Source of the DNA: an uncultured Angelakisella sp.
Lineage (GTDB): Bacteria > Bacillota > Clostridia > Oscillospirales > Ruminococcaceae
Assembly (NCBI GenBank): GCA_934524965.1
Contig: CAKSYU010000003.1
Location: 1 to 64,000, forward strand
Direction: 5' to 3'
DNA length: 64,000 nucleotides
Shown here: positions 1 through 7,126 of the stretch, one piece after another
How positions within the stretch are numbered: position 1 is the first letter of the stretch
Layout: each line of letters starts with the position of its first letter
Translations under genes and position numbers: made by a program
The notes under the pieces: generated by a model
The model's database searches: none
Told to the model about the DNA's origin: nothing
The model's input: only the letters and a program-made list of their open reading frames with translations

Positions 1-166
1 AGATCATCTAAGGGATGAACTCTACCAAAAAAGACAGCTCCATTTCTCATCGTGTTTAACACAAAAGCCCCCCGTCCCTGCGGACGGGGGTGTTTTTGTA
101 TGCGGGTGTGATGCTATATTTCGCAAGCAAAAGGGGCAGCTGCTGAGCTGCCCCATTCATCATGTT
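1..166. other. Left-edge intergenic segment with two terminator hairpins
   Basis: No gene is visible. At 69-99 a C/G-rich stem (CCCCCGTCC/GGACGGGGG) is followed by TGTTTTTG, a rightward intrinsic terminator for a gene left of the window. At 133-154 a second perfect stem (GGGGCAGCT/AGCTGCCCC) is followed on the minus strand by a T tract; it ends the leftward mocA/modE transcript. Confidence 0.7.
133..154 (-). terminator. Intrinsic terminator of the modE-mocA operon
   Basis: Nine-base-pair perfect GC-rich stem with a GCTG-type loop; on the minus strand it is followed by CTTTTGCTTG. It lies just after the mocA stop codon. Confidence 0.75.
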
Positions 167-739
167 TTATTGTTGCTGTGCGGCTAAAAGATCCGCCTCG
201 GTATCGATATCAAAATGCTCCTGTGGAGGTGCGGGAACGGTGTGCACCAGCTCGGGGTGGGCACGCATGACCTCCCGCCCGCCGATATCGCCGTCCTGTG
301 ACAGCAGTTCCTCATATACGGCGGCGGGGAAGATGGAGGGGATAGAGAAGCGCCCCTCAAATTCGCAGCCCCAAATGCCCTGCGGCTCCTCCTGCCATGC
401 GGTGATCAGCCGGCGGAGCGTATCCCCGCTGAGGAAAGGCTGATCACCGGTGAGAAACAGACAGCCATCACTTTGGCGGCAGGCAGCAAGCCCCAGTCGC
501 AGGCTGTGACTTTGCCCCAGCTCCGGCTGCGGATTCAACAATACGGTAAAGCCAGCCGCTTTTGCCAACGGCGCAGTCTCTGCCGAGCATACGGCGACCC
601 GCTGACTGACGGGGAGAGACGCAGAAACCTCCAGCGTGTGGCACAGCAGCGGCTTGCCCGCAAGGGGCTGCAGCAGCTTGTTCGCCTCCCCAAAGCGGCG
701 GGAAGCGCCGGCAGCCAGCACGACCAGTGAAAGGTTCAT
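167..739 (-). CDS. mocA: MocA/MobA-like molybdenum cofactor nucleotidyltransferase
   Basis: A 190-residue protein of the MobA-like NTP-transferase family. MocA-type enzymes attach CMP to molybdopterin to make the cytosine dinucleotide cofactor used by xanthine-dehydrogenase-type hydroxylases. The sequence shows the N-terminal nucleotide-binding signature LAAGASRRFGE followed by NKLL (about residues 8-23), GQSHSLRLG (75-83) and the metal-binding LTGDQP (96-101). The open frame extends further upstream, but the ATG at 739 is chosen because the resulting protein begins directly at the conserved beta strand and overlaps the modE stop as ATGA. It is co-transcribed with the ModE-like gene and faces the selenium/molybdenum hydroxylase maturation genes, supporting MocA rather than a generic MobA. 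Cytidylyl versus guanylyl specificity is inferred from this context. Confidence 0.85.
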   Translation of the reverse strand: MNLSLVVLAAGASRRFGEANKLLQPLAGKPLLCHTLEVSASLPVSQRVAVCSAETAPLAKAAGFTVLLNPQPELGQSHSLRLGLAACRQSDGCLFLTGDQPFLSGDTLRRLITAWQEEPQGIWGCEFEGRFSIPSIFPAAVYEELLSQDGDIGGREVMRAHPELVHTVPAPPQEHFDIDTEADLLAAQQQ

Positions 740-1092
740 TCGGCAGCCTCCGGGAAGATATCGGCAAGGTGCGCCTTGGCATAGGCTTTGCAGTCCGCCT
801 CCCAGCGGCGGTAACGCTCCAGCAGGGAACGCCCCTCCGGTGTCAGGGTGGAGCCGCCGCCGCCCGCGCCGCCGACCTTGCGCTGAATAAGCGGGTAGCC
901 CAGCTCGGCCTCGCAGCTGCGCAGCATCGTCCATGCCTTGCTGTACGCGATCTTCATTTCCATGGTGGCGGTACGAATGGATTCGCAGCGGTCGATCCGC
1001 TCCAAAAGCTCCGCAACGCCGGGACCGAACACCTTCACATCGTTTACATGGATACGCACCGAGGTGCTGGCGGTCATCTGTTTTTTCTCCAT
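736..1092 (-). CDS. ModE-like winged-helix regulator
   Basis: A 118-residue protein resembling the N-terminal DNA-binding domain of ModE: a LysR-type winged helix with the conserved run RTATMEMKIAYSKAWTMLR and a G-rich wing before LTPEGRSLLERY. No C-terminal TOBE molybdate-binding domains are present, so direct molybdate sensing is not shown. ATG at 1092 is preferred over the upstream ATG at 1119: it has a good ribosome site (AAGGAGG) nine bases upstream, whereas the likely transcript start lies only about three bases before 1119. Its stop overlaps mocA by four bases. It probably controls the local molybdoenzyme genes. Confidence 0.8.
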   Translation of the reverse strand: MEKKQMTASTSVRIHVNDVKVFGPGVAELLERIDRCESIRTATMEMKIAYSKAWTMLRSCEAELGYPLIQRKVGGAGGGGSTLTPEGRSLLERYRRWEADCKAYAKAHLADIFPEAAE

Positions 1093-1128
1093 AGAGGGAA
1101 CCTCCTTTTTGGCTTCCATGATACCCCT

Positions 1129-1174
1129 ATTATGACTGATATCAATTGACTTTTCAAGGGCTGCGTGTTATTCT
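1129..1174. promoter_or_regulatory. Overlapping divergent promoters of modE-mocA and yqeC-yqeB-selD
   Basis: Rightward: TTGACT (1146-1151), 17 bp, TATTCT (1169-1174). Leftward: TTGAAA (complement of 1152-1157), 17 bp, CATAAT (complement of 1129-1134). The two -35 elements abut, so one bound regulator, for example the ModE-like protein, could control both directions. Confidence 0.65.
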
Positions 1175-1212
1175 TTGAACAGCATATCGACGAAAAACGG
1201 GGAGGTGGGATA

Positions 1213-1938
1213 ATGACGAATGACCATTCGGCATTGTCGGCTTTCGGGCTGGAACATTCCAAGGTAACGGCGATCATTGGCGGCGGCGGCAAAAGCAGCC
1301 TGATGGCAGTGCTGGGGGAGGAATACCGCCTGCGCAGGCAGACTGCCGTAATGACGACGACCACCCATATCCGCCCGCCGAAGGAGAACGGCTACATGGG
1401 CGATAACGCTGCGGTGCTGAGCGACCTGCTGGCGACCCACCGGCTGATGACCGTTGGCACCATGGGTGAGGAGGGCAAGTTCGGACCCTCTCCGCTGCTG
1501 GAGCAGCTGCCACGGCTTGCCGATCATGTTATAATAGAAGCGGACGGCACCAAGGGGCTGCCGCTCAAGGTGCCGAATGAACGGGAGCCGGTCATTCCGG
1601 CTTTCGCCGATTCGGTGGTGGCGGTCGCGGGGCTTTCGGCTTTGGGACGCCCGCTGGGTAAGGTGTGCCACCGTCCGGAGCTGGCACTGCTGCGGTTCGG
1701 CTTCCCGCCGGAGCGGATCGTAACGCCGGAGCTGATGGCAGAGCTTTTGACCTCGCCGATGGCGCAGCGGAAAGATGTGGGACAGCGGCGGTATCTCGTC
1801 CTGCTGAACCAGATGGACGCAGCGCCGGAGGACAAAATCGCCGAGCTGGCGGAGCGGCTGGTGCAAAGCGGCGTGGAGCGGGTGGTGGCTGCGGCATTGC
1901 AGCGCCGCCCCAATGAGTATATGGTCTGGGAGCGATAG
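1213..1938 (+). CDS. yqeC: YqeC, selenium-dependent hydroxylase accessory protein
   Basis: A 241-residue YqeC-family protein, known from genomes that make selenium-dependent molybdenum hydroxylases. It has a P-loop-like GGGGKSS at residues 23-29, a TTTTHI segment, and IEADGTKGLPLKVPNEREPVI, a family hallmark. It likely acts with YqeB and SelD in putting labile selenium into the Mo cofactor; the biochemical step is not established. The frame opens at 1165, but the ATG at 1213 follows a strong GGAGGTGGG site and lies downstream of the predicted -10 element, which excludes the earlier start. The next gene begins 11 bases after the stop. Confidence 0.88.
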   Translation: MTNDHSALSAFGLEHSKVTAIIGGGGKSSLMAVLGEEYRLRRQTAVMTTTTHIRPPKENGYMGDNAAVLSDLLATHRLMTVGTMGEEGKFGPSPLLEQLPRLADHVIIEADGTKGLPLKVPNEREPVIPAFADSVVAVAGLSALGRPLGKVCHRPELALLRFGFPPERIVTPELMAELLTSPMAQRKDVGQRRYLVLLNQMDAAPEDKIAELAERLVQSGVERVVAAALQRRPNEYMVWER

Positions 1939-1949
1939 GAGGAGAGGAT

Positions 1950-2747
1950 ATGCTGATCGCGATAAAGGGCGCGGGCGATCTTGCCACGGGCATTGCCTGC
2001 CGCCTGCACCGGTGCGGGTTTCAAATCGTCTGCACCGATATAGAAAAGCCCACGACGGTGCGCTGCACGGTGGCTTTTTCCCGTGCTGTGTACGATGGAA
2101 CGGCGACGGTGGCAGGGGTCACGGCGCGCCTCGCAAAGGACGCTGAGGACGCCCGCCGCATCATTACGGAGGGGGAGATCCCCATTCTGATCGACCCCGA
2201 ATACAAGGAAGCGAAGAAAATGGAGCCGGCGGTGCTGGTGGACGCCATCATTGCCAAAAAAAATATCGGCACCAAGATCACCGACGCCCCGCTGGTGGTG
2301 GGCATCGGACCGGGGTTTACCTCCGGTGTGGACTGCCACTTCTGTGTGGAGAGCAACCGCGGGCATGATATGGGTCGCACCCTGTACGAAGGCTCGCCCG
2401 AGCCGGATACCGCAACCCCCGGCAATGTCGGCGGCTTCAGCGGGGAGCGCATTATCCGCGCGACGGCGGACGGTATCTGGCACCCGGTGGCGAAGATCAC
2501 CGATGTGGTGAAAAAGGGGCAGCTGGTTGCCTACGCCGGCGAGGAGCCGGTCTATGCCAATATGGGCGGCATCGTGCGCGGTATGCTGCCGGAGGGCACC
2601 CCCGTGACCAAGGGGCTGAAATCCGGCGATATCGACGCCCGCTGCAAGCTGGAAAACTGCTTTACCCCCTCCGATAAGGCAAACGCCATTGCGGGCGGTA
2701 TTCTGGAGGGTGTGCTGTACTATACCAAACTGTTGGAGGGAAAATAA
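1950..2747 (+). CDS. yqeB: YqeB (EF2563 family), selenium-dependent Mo hydroxylase maturation protein
   Basis: A 265-residue protein of the EF2563/YqeB family, distantly related to XdhC-type chaperones. It starts with a Rossmann-like strand and glycine loop (AIKGAGDLATGIACRL) and contains VVGIGPGFTSGVDCHFCVESNRGHDMG, with a conserved Cys/His-rich region. YqeB marks genomes with labile-selenium molybdenum hydroxylases and is thought to help cofactor selenation or insertion. It is preceded by AGGAGAGG and abuts selD: the TAA stop is directly followed by the selD ATG, so yqeC-yqeB-selD form one operon. Confidence 0.88.
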   Translation: MLIAIKGAGDLATGIACRLHRCGFQIVCTDIEKPTTVRCTVAFSRAVYDGTATVAGVTARLAKDAEDARRIITEGEIPILIDPEYKEAKKMEPAVLVDAIIAKKNIGTKITDAPLVVGIGPGFTSGVDCHFCVESNRGHDMGRTLYEGSPEPDTATPGNVGGFSGERIIRATADGIWHPVAKITDVVKKGQLVAYAGEEPVYANMGGIVRGMLPEGTPVTKGLKSGDIDARCKLENCFTPSDKANAIAGGILEGVLYYTKLLEGK

Positions 2748-3791
2748 ATGCAGGGCGATATCAAAATGAGCAAGCTCGCCTCCTGCGGCGGCTGCGGCGC
2801 CAAGGTGGGCGCGGGAATGTTAAGTCAGATTTTGCAGGGCATACCGACCGTGCGGGACGAAAACCTGCTGGTGGGTTACGATACCAGCGATGACGCCGCT
2901 GTTTATAAGGTAAGCGACGATCTTGCCATTGTGCAGACGCTGGATTTCTTCCCGCCCATTGTAGATGATCCGTTCATGTTCGGGCAGATCGCGGCGGCAA
3001 ACGCCATCAGCGATATTTATGCGATGGGCGCGGTGCCGAAGATCGCGCTGAATATTATGACCGTGACCCCGCAGATGTCCAAGGAGATGATCCACGAGGT
3101 GCTGCGCGGCGGCTACGAAAAAGCCTACGAAGCAGGCGTTATCATCGCCGGCGGACATACCATCAACGATCAGGAGCCGAAGTACGGGCTTTCCGTGACC
3201 GGCTTTGCCCGCCCCGAGGAGATCCGCATGAACTGCACCCCGCTGGAGGGCGATGTGCTGATCCTCACCAAACCCTTGGGCATCGGCATCATCACCACCG
3301 CCAACCGCGCAGAGCTGGCACCGCCGGAGTTGTACCAGCGTGCCGTAAAGCAAATGGCGACGCTGAATAAGTACGCCTGCGAGATCGCGCAGAAGTACCG
3401 TGTCCACAGCATGACCGATGTGACCGGCTTTGCCCTGATGGGTCATGCCACCGAGATGGCGCGCGGCAGTGATCTGACCATCGTGATCGACAGCAGCAAG
3501 GTGCCGGTGCTGCCCGGTGTGCAGCAGCTGGCGGAGATGGGGCTGATCCCCGAGGGCGCCTACCGCAACCGGCAGTTCGCGGGCCCTACCGCCCGCTTTG
3601 CCGAGAATGTACCGCTGGCAGTGCAGGATATTCTGTACGACCCGCAGACCTCTGGCGGCTTGCTTATCGCCGTAGACGCGTGGGACGCCGAAAAGCTGCT
3701 GGACGAGCTGCAGCAGTGCGAAAAGGTGTCGGGCGCCGCTATTATCGGACAGGTGGAAAAGGAGCAGGGCTGCTCCATCTATGTGAAGTAA
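2748..3791 (+). CDS. selD: Selenide, water dikinase SelD
   Basis: A 347-residue selenophosphate synthetase that makes selenophosphate from selenide and ATP, the selenium donor for selenocysteine, selenouridine and the Mo-hydroxylase selenium. The catalytic loop reads SCGGCGAKVG with Cys16 and Lys19 in the positions of E. coli Cys17 and Lys20; the catalytic codon is TGC, so this is the Cys form and not a selenoprotein. AIR-synthase-like motifs include GYDTSDDAAVY and IAGGHTINDQEPKYGLSVTG. The ATG at 2748 has TTGGAGGG upstream; ATG at 2766 is a weaker alternative. A strong terminator follows. With yqeB/yqeC beside it, its likely role here is supplying the hydroxylase; selA/selB are not in the window. 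Confidence 0.95.
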   Translation: MQGDIKMSKLASCGGCGAKVGAGMLSQILQGIPTVRDENLLVGYDTSDDAAVYKVSDDLAIVQTLDFFPPIVDDPFMFGQIAAANAISDIYAMGAVPKIALNIMTVTPQMSKEMIHEVLRGGYEKAYEAGVIIAGGHTINDQEPKYGLSVTGFARPEEIRMNCTPLEGDVLILTKPLGIGIITTANRAELAPPELYQRAVKQMATLNKYACEIAQKYRVHSMTDVTGFALMGHATEMARGSDLTIVIDSSKVPVLPGVQQLAEMGLIPEGAYRNRQFAGPTARFAENVPLAVQDILYDPQTSGGLLIAVDAWDAEKLLDELQQCEKVSGAAIIGQVEKEQGCSIYVK

Positions 3792-3799
3792 ATAATAAA

Positions 3800-3834
3800 G
3801 CCGGAGCTTTCCGTTGGCGGAGGCTCCGGCTTTT
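3800..3834 (+). terminator. Intrinsic terminator after selD
   Basis: Stem GCCGGAGC/GCTCCGGC with an unpaired middle, followed by TTTTG, nine bases after the selD stop. Confidence 0.85.
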
Positions 3835-3860
3835 GCTGTATGGGGAAGGCTTACGGCAGG

Positions 3861-3957
3861 GTGCAGGGCGCCCCGCAGGTCACCGCCCTGCGGGCGGTGC
3901 GGCGGGCTTCGCCCGCCTTCGGCGGCTGCGCCGCCGCCCTGCGGGGCGCCTTCGCAC
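3861..3957. repeat. GC-rich palindromic element, family 1 copy A
   Basis: About 97 bp bounded by GTGCAG and CGCAC, with nearly perfect outer arms (GGCGCCCCGCAGG against CCTGCGGGGCGCC), a second arm pair and a central hairpin with a CTTCG loop (GCGGGCTTCGCCCGC). The same architecture recurs at 8920-9024. It sits between the 3' ends of convergent selD and the cysteine desulfurase gene. It carries no ORF of its own and has no terminal T tract. Confidence 0.75.
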
Positions 3958-3969
3958 CTTTCATAAATC

Positions 3970-5118
3970 TCAGGAAAGCGCGTGGATCGCGCGAATGGCG
4001 GTGTCCACTTCCTCCTCGGTGGTGGTGTAGCCGATGGAGAAGCGCACCGTGCCCTCGGGGTAGGTGCCCAGCGTCTTGTGCGCCAGGGGCGCGCAGTGCA
4101 GCCCGCAGCGGGTCAGAATACCGTACTGCTCTTCCAGCTGGAACGCGACCTCGGCGTTATCCTGCCGCAGGAAGTCCACCGAGATCACACCGACCCGCCC
4201 TTTGGCGTCGATGGGACCGGGCACACGGATATGGGCATTGCCGCGCAGCCCCGCAAGGAAGCGGTCAGTCAGCGCCATTTCCCGTTTGTGCAGGGCATCG
4301 GGGGTTACCTCCATCAGGTAGCGCAGCGCCACGCCCAGCCCCATAATACCGGGCAGATTGGGCGTGCCCGCCTCGTAGCGGTCGGGCAGGGTAGGGGGCA
4401 TCTCCAGCGAGGCGGACATGCTGCCGGTGCCGCCCGCGATCAGCGGGGTCATCGCCTTGTTCATCGCCTCATTCATCACAAAGCCGCCGATGCCGGAGGG
4501 ACCCAGCAGCCCCTTGTGACCGGTAAAGCATATGGCGTCCACCTGCAGCGCCCGCATGTCAAACAGGAAGTGACCGGCAGCCTGCGCGCTGTCCACGGCA
4601 AAAAGCGCCCCGTGGCGGCGGCAGATGGCGCCGATCTCTGCGATGGGCTGGATCGTCCCACTGACATTGCTGGCGTACTGTATCACGACCAGACGGGTCT
4701 GCGGGGTAAAGAGCTTTTCAAACTCCGTCAGGCGCAGAACACCGGTCTCATCGCAGGGCGCAATGGATACACTGACGCCTGCCGCCTCCAGCTGTGTGGC
4801 GGGGCGCGCCACGGCGTTATGCTCCATGCCGCTGATGATGAGATGGTCGCCAGGGTGCAGCACGCCTTTCATGATCATATTCAGGCTCATGGTGACGCCG
4901 CTGGTAAAAATGGCGTAGCTGGGATCGCTGCCGCCGCCGAACAAGGTGCAAAGGTCCTCCCGCACATTAAGGGTGGAAAGGGCAGCCTCGGCAGTGGCAC
5001 GGTAGCTGGAACGGTTGACATTGACGCCCACCTTTTCGATGTAATCCTTCATTGCCTGCCCGACCCCAGGCGCTTTGGGGAAGCTGGTCGCGCCGTTATC
5101 CAGATAGATCTGCTTCAT
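3970..5118 (-). CDS. Selenium-associated cysteine desulfurase (EF2568 family)
   Basis: A 382-residue class-V PLP enzyme that removes sulfur (or selenium) from cysteine/selenocysteine. Visible landmarks: YLDNGATSFPK at the N-terminus, AVDSAQAAGH (PLP-binding Asp176), the Schiff-base lysine in FTGHKG (Lys202) and the catalytic Cys loop RCGLHCAP (Cys342). This branch, typified by Enterococcus EF2568, travels with selD, yqeB, yqeC and DUF3343, so it likely mobilises selenium for the molybdenum hydroxylase rather than feeding Fe-S assembly. It runs opposite to selD and has its own promoter. The start at 5118 has CGGAGGAA upstream. Confidence 0.88.
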   Translation of the reverse strand: MKQIYLDNGATSFPKAPGVGQAMKDYIEKVGVNVNRSSYRATAEAALSTLNVREDLCTLFGGGSDPSYAIFTSGVTMSLNMIMKGVLHPGDHLIISGMEHNAVARPATQLEAAGVSVSIAPCDETGVLRLTEFEKLFTPQTRLVVIQYASNVSGTIQPIAEIGAICRRHGALFAVDSAQAAGHFLFDMRALQVDAICFTGHKGLLGPSGIGGFVMNEAMNKAMTPLIAGGTGSMSASLEMPPTLPDRYEAGTPNLPGIMGLGVALRYLMEVTPDALHKREMALTDRFLAGLRGNAHIRVPGPIDAKGRVGVISVDFLRQDNAEVAFQLEEQYGILTRCGLHCAPLAHKTLGTYPEGTVRFSIGYTTTEEEVDTAIRAIHALS

Positions 5119-5158
5119 GGGTTCCTCCGTTCTCCTCCCTCGGGAATAGTGTGACTAT

Positions 5159-5187
5159 ATTTTAGCACCGCCGGACGGTAAAAACAA
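5159..5187 (-). promoter_or_regulatory. Promoter of the cysteine desulfurase gene
   Basis: On the minus strand TTGTTT (complement of 5182-5187), 17 bp spacer, TAAAAT (complement of 5159-5164). Confidence 0.5.
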
Positions 5188-5304
5188 GTAGAGGGCTTCC
5201 TTACCCTATGCGGCTTGGCATGACCCTGTGCGTGGGAGGGGGATAAGCCCCGCGCATAAGATGTTGTGGGGCACAGCCCCAAATTGCCCAAAGGGGGCAG
5301 TACC

Positions 5305-5535
5305 ATGGAGTATCTCGCAACTTTTCCCAACCAGATGCAGGCGGTGGAATATGCCCGCGCGCTTTCCGTGCGGGGAATTTCCCACCGGCTGATGCCCCGC
5401 CCCCGCACCTTGGAGGCGAGCTGCGGCACGGCAGTGCGCTTTTCCAGCCGGCTGCCGGCGGAGACCCTGCGGACGATCGCACCGGTCAAAGCGCTGTATC
5501 GGGTGGAAGCAGGCGGCTATTATCCGGTTGGGTAA
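5305..5535 (+). CDS. DUF3343 putative Se/S carrier-like protein
   Basis: A 76-residue protein of the DUF3343 (putative Se/S carrier-like, EF2566-type) family. Small proteins of this family have a conserved Cys-Gly pair, here ASCGTAVRF with Cys40-Gly41, after an N-terminal MEYLATFPNQMQAVEYA segment. It is diagnostic of selenium-dependent molybdenum hydroxylase loci and probably carries persulfide/perselenide between the desulfurase and SelD or YqeB (inference). The frame opens at 5266, but ATG at 5305 has GGGGGC upstream and gives the normal family length. It faces away from the desulfurase gene and ends before a terminator. Confidence 0.85.
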   Translation: MEYLATFPNQMQAVEYARALSVRGISHRLMPRPRTLEASCGTAVRFSSRLPAETLRTIAPVKALYRVEAGGYYPVG

Positions 5536-5542
5536 AAACAGC

Positions 5543-5584
5543 GGGCGGCGTCTCTCCCACAAAAAAGGGCTGACGCCGCCCCTT
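5543..5584 (+). terminator. Intrinsic terminator after the DUF3343 gene
   Basis: Ten-base-pair stem GGGCGGCGTC/GACGCCGCCC followed by CTTTGG; the T tract is weak. Confidence 0.55.
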
Positions 5585-5668
5585 TGGGGCTTGCGGAGCG
5601 GCAGCATATATGAGAAAATAGACTAACATTATGAATATTTCGACTAAGGGCGCCGAATTTTCTTATGC

Positions 5669-5674
5669 TATAAT
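5669..5674 (+). promoter_or_regulatory. Extended -10 promoter of the AEC transporter
   Basis: TATGC-TATAAT, a perfect -10 with an upstream TG; no good -35 at the usual distance. Confidence 0.5.
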
Positions 5675-5734
5675 AAACTTAAGAACATAGGCTCTGCGGC
5701 ACGGAATCCCGTCGTAGGGGAAAGGATATAGAAT

Positions 5735-6673
5735 ATGCAAGGATTTTTACTCTCCATCAGGGTCGTCACCCCGATCCTGCTGATGCTTGGTGTAGGCATG
5801 CTGGTACGGCGCTTAGGGTGGGTAGACGAAAAATCGCTGAATGTGATGGATCGTCTGGGCTTTAAGCTGCTTCTGCCGACCCAACTCTTTTACAGCCTGT
5901 ACCGTGCGGAATGGGATATTTCGGTTTACGGGAAGCCGCTGCTGGCTTCTATTGTCATCATTCTGATTATTCTGGTGCTGGCGCTGCTCATCTTCGGCAA
6001 ACTGGAACCGGACCCGAAGCGGCGCGGACCGGTCATTCAGTGTGAGATCCGCGTGAATTTCGTCATCTTCGGCATGGCGATCATCGCCTCGCTGTACGGC
6101 AGCGAAAGCACCGGGCTGATCGCTCTTATGGCAGCGATCATCATTCCGCTCACCAGCACCATCTCCGCCATTCTGTTCGAGGTGTACCGCGGCGGCAAAG
6201 TAAAGCCTGCCATGCTGCTGCTTAATATCATCAAGAATCCCTACCTCATCGGCGCGGCGCTGGGGCTTATCTTCCTGCTGCTGCGTATCCCGCTGCCCCA
6301 GCCGGTCGAGAAAACGGTCAGCGACATCGGCGGCATGGCAACGCCCTTCTGCCTCATCGTGCTGGGCGGCAGTATCCATCTTTCCCGCTTCGGCGATTAC
6401 GGGCGTTCCCTGTGGCTGGCGGTACTGGGCAAAAGTGTTGTCATTCCGCTGGTGTTTATTCCGCTGGTGGTGCTGGCGGGCTTCCGCGGGGAGACGCTGG
6501 CGGCACTGGCGGTCATGCTGGCTTGCCCCACGGCAGTTTCCGGCTACACGCTGGCAAACCAGTGCGGTGCCGATGGCGAGCTTGCGGCACAGCTCATTGT
6601 GGTGACAACACTGTTCTCGGTCGTTACCATGTTCTTTACCATCTGGCTGCTCACCTCCATGGCGCTGATATAA
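5735..6673 (+). CDS. AEC-family (auxin efflux carrier-like) permease
   Basis: A 312-residue integral membrane protein with about ten hydrophobic segments in two five-helix halves and the AEC-family LLPTQLFYSLY and ACPTAVSGYTLANQCGAD stretches in the two crossover regions. Family members export or import small carboxylates and amino acids (malate, lactate-type substrates); no substrate can be assigned here. The gene is monocistronic, with its own TATAAT promoter, GGGGAAAGG ribosome site and a downstream hairpin. Confidence 0.88.
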   Translation: MQGFLLSIRVVTPILLMLGVGMLVRRLGWVDEKSLNVMDRLGFKLLLPTQLFYSLYRAEWDISVYGKPLLASIVIILIILVLALLIFGKLEPDPKRRGPVIQCEIRVNFVIFGMAIIASLYGSESTGLIALMAAIIIPLTSTISAILFEVYRGGKVKPAMLLLNIIKNPYLIGAALGLIFLLLRIPLPQPVEKTVSDIGGMATPFCLIVLGGSIHLSRFGDYGRSLWLAVLGKSVVIPLVFIPLVVLAGFRGETLAALAVMLACPTAVSGYTLANQCGADGELAAQLIVVTTLFSVVTMFFTIWLLTSMALI

Positions 6674-6693
6674 GCAATATAAGTATGAAAAAA

Positions 6694-6728
6694 GACGGGC
6701 TTATCCGCTGCGGGTAAGTCCGTCATTT
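6694..6728 (+). terminator. Terminator between the AEC gene and rnpB
   Basis: Stem GACGGGCTTA against TAAGTCCGTC followed by ATTTCGTTTT; on the minus strand the same stem is followed by TTTTTTC, so it may also end rnpB transcription. Confidence 0.75.
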
Positions 6729-6740
6729 CGTTTTATTACA

Positions 6741-7090
6741 GAAGGAGTGAGCCTGTAAGCCGAGTTCTGTCTGGGACAACAATCTATCTACGCCTGCCGT
6801 TGCCGGCAGGCTCCAGCCACTCTTTTGGGGATCGGGACGGGCAGCCCCATGTGATCCCGCTTGGTGTTGCTCCGGATAGGGTTTACATAGCCTTTGGGTC
6901 TCCCCAAAGCTGGTGAGCTCTTACCTCGCCTTTCCACCCTTACCCCTTGCGGGGCGGTATCTCTCTGTTGCACTTTCCCGGGCGTCGCCGCCGGCTGCCG
7001 TTAGCAGCTATCCTGCCCTGCGGAGCTCGGACTTTCCTCATGCGGGGTCTTTCGAGCACCCGCCCGCTGTTGTCCGGCTCACTCCTTCGG
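6741..7090 (-). ncRNA. rnpB: RNase P RNA
   Basis: Catalytic RNA of RNase P, which trims tRNA 5' leaders. On the minus strand the 5' end reads GAAGGAGTGAGCCGGAC and soon shows the universally conserved GAGGAAAGTCCGAGCTCC core, then GCTAACGGC and GGAAAGTGCAACAGAGAG. The 3' end carries ACAGAACTCGGCTTACAGGC (the CCA-pairing region) and closes with a strand complementary to the 5' end (GTGAGCC...GGCTCAC). Length is about 350 nt, normal for the bacterial type. End points are taken from the terminal helix and may be off by a few bases. Confidence 0.95.
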
Positions 7091-7096
7091 TAAATC

Positions 7097-7126
7097 AGTA
7101 TATCACAGCCGGAGCCTTCAAATCAA
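7097..7126 (-). promoter_or_regulatory. rnpB promoter
   Basis: Minus strand TTGATT (complement of 7121-7126), 18 bp, TATACT (complement of 7097-7102), predicting initiation near 7090, which matches the RNA 5' end. The -35 overlaps the stop codon of the upstream glycosidase gene. Confidence 0.7.

Noticed and set aside
1165-1212. Upstream start for yqeC
   Set aside because: The -10 element of the predicted promoter (1169-1174) lies inside it; ATG at 1213 has the proper ribosome site.
2748-3791. Selenocysteine codon in selD
   Set aside because: The catalytic position is TGC; no in-frame TGA and no sign of a recoding hairpin.
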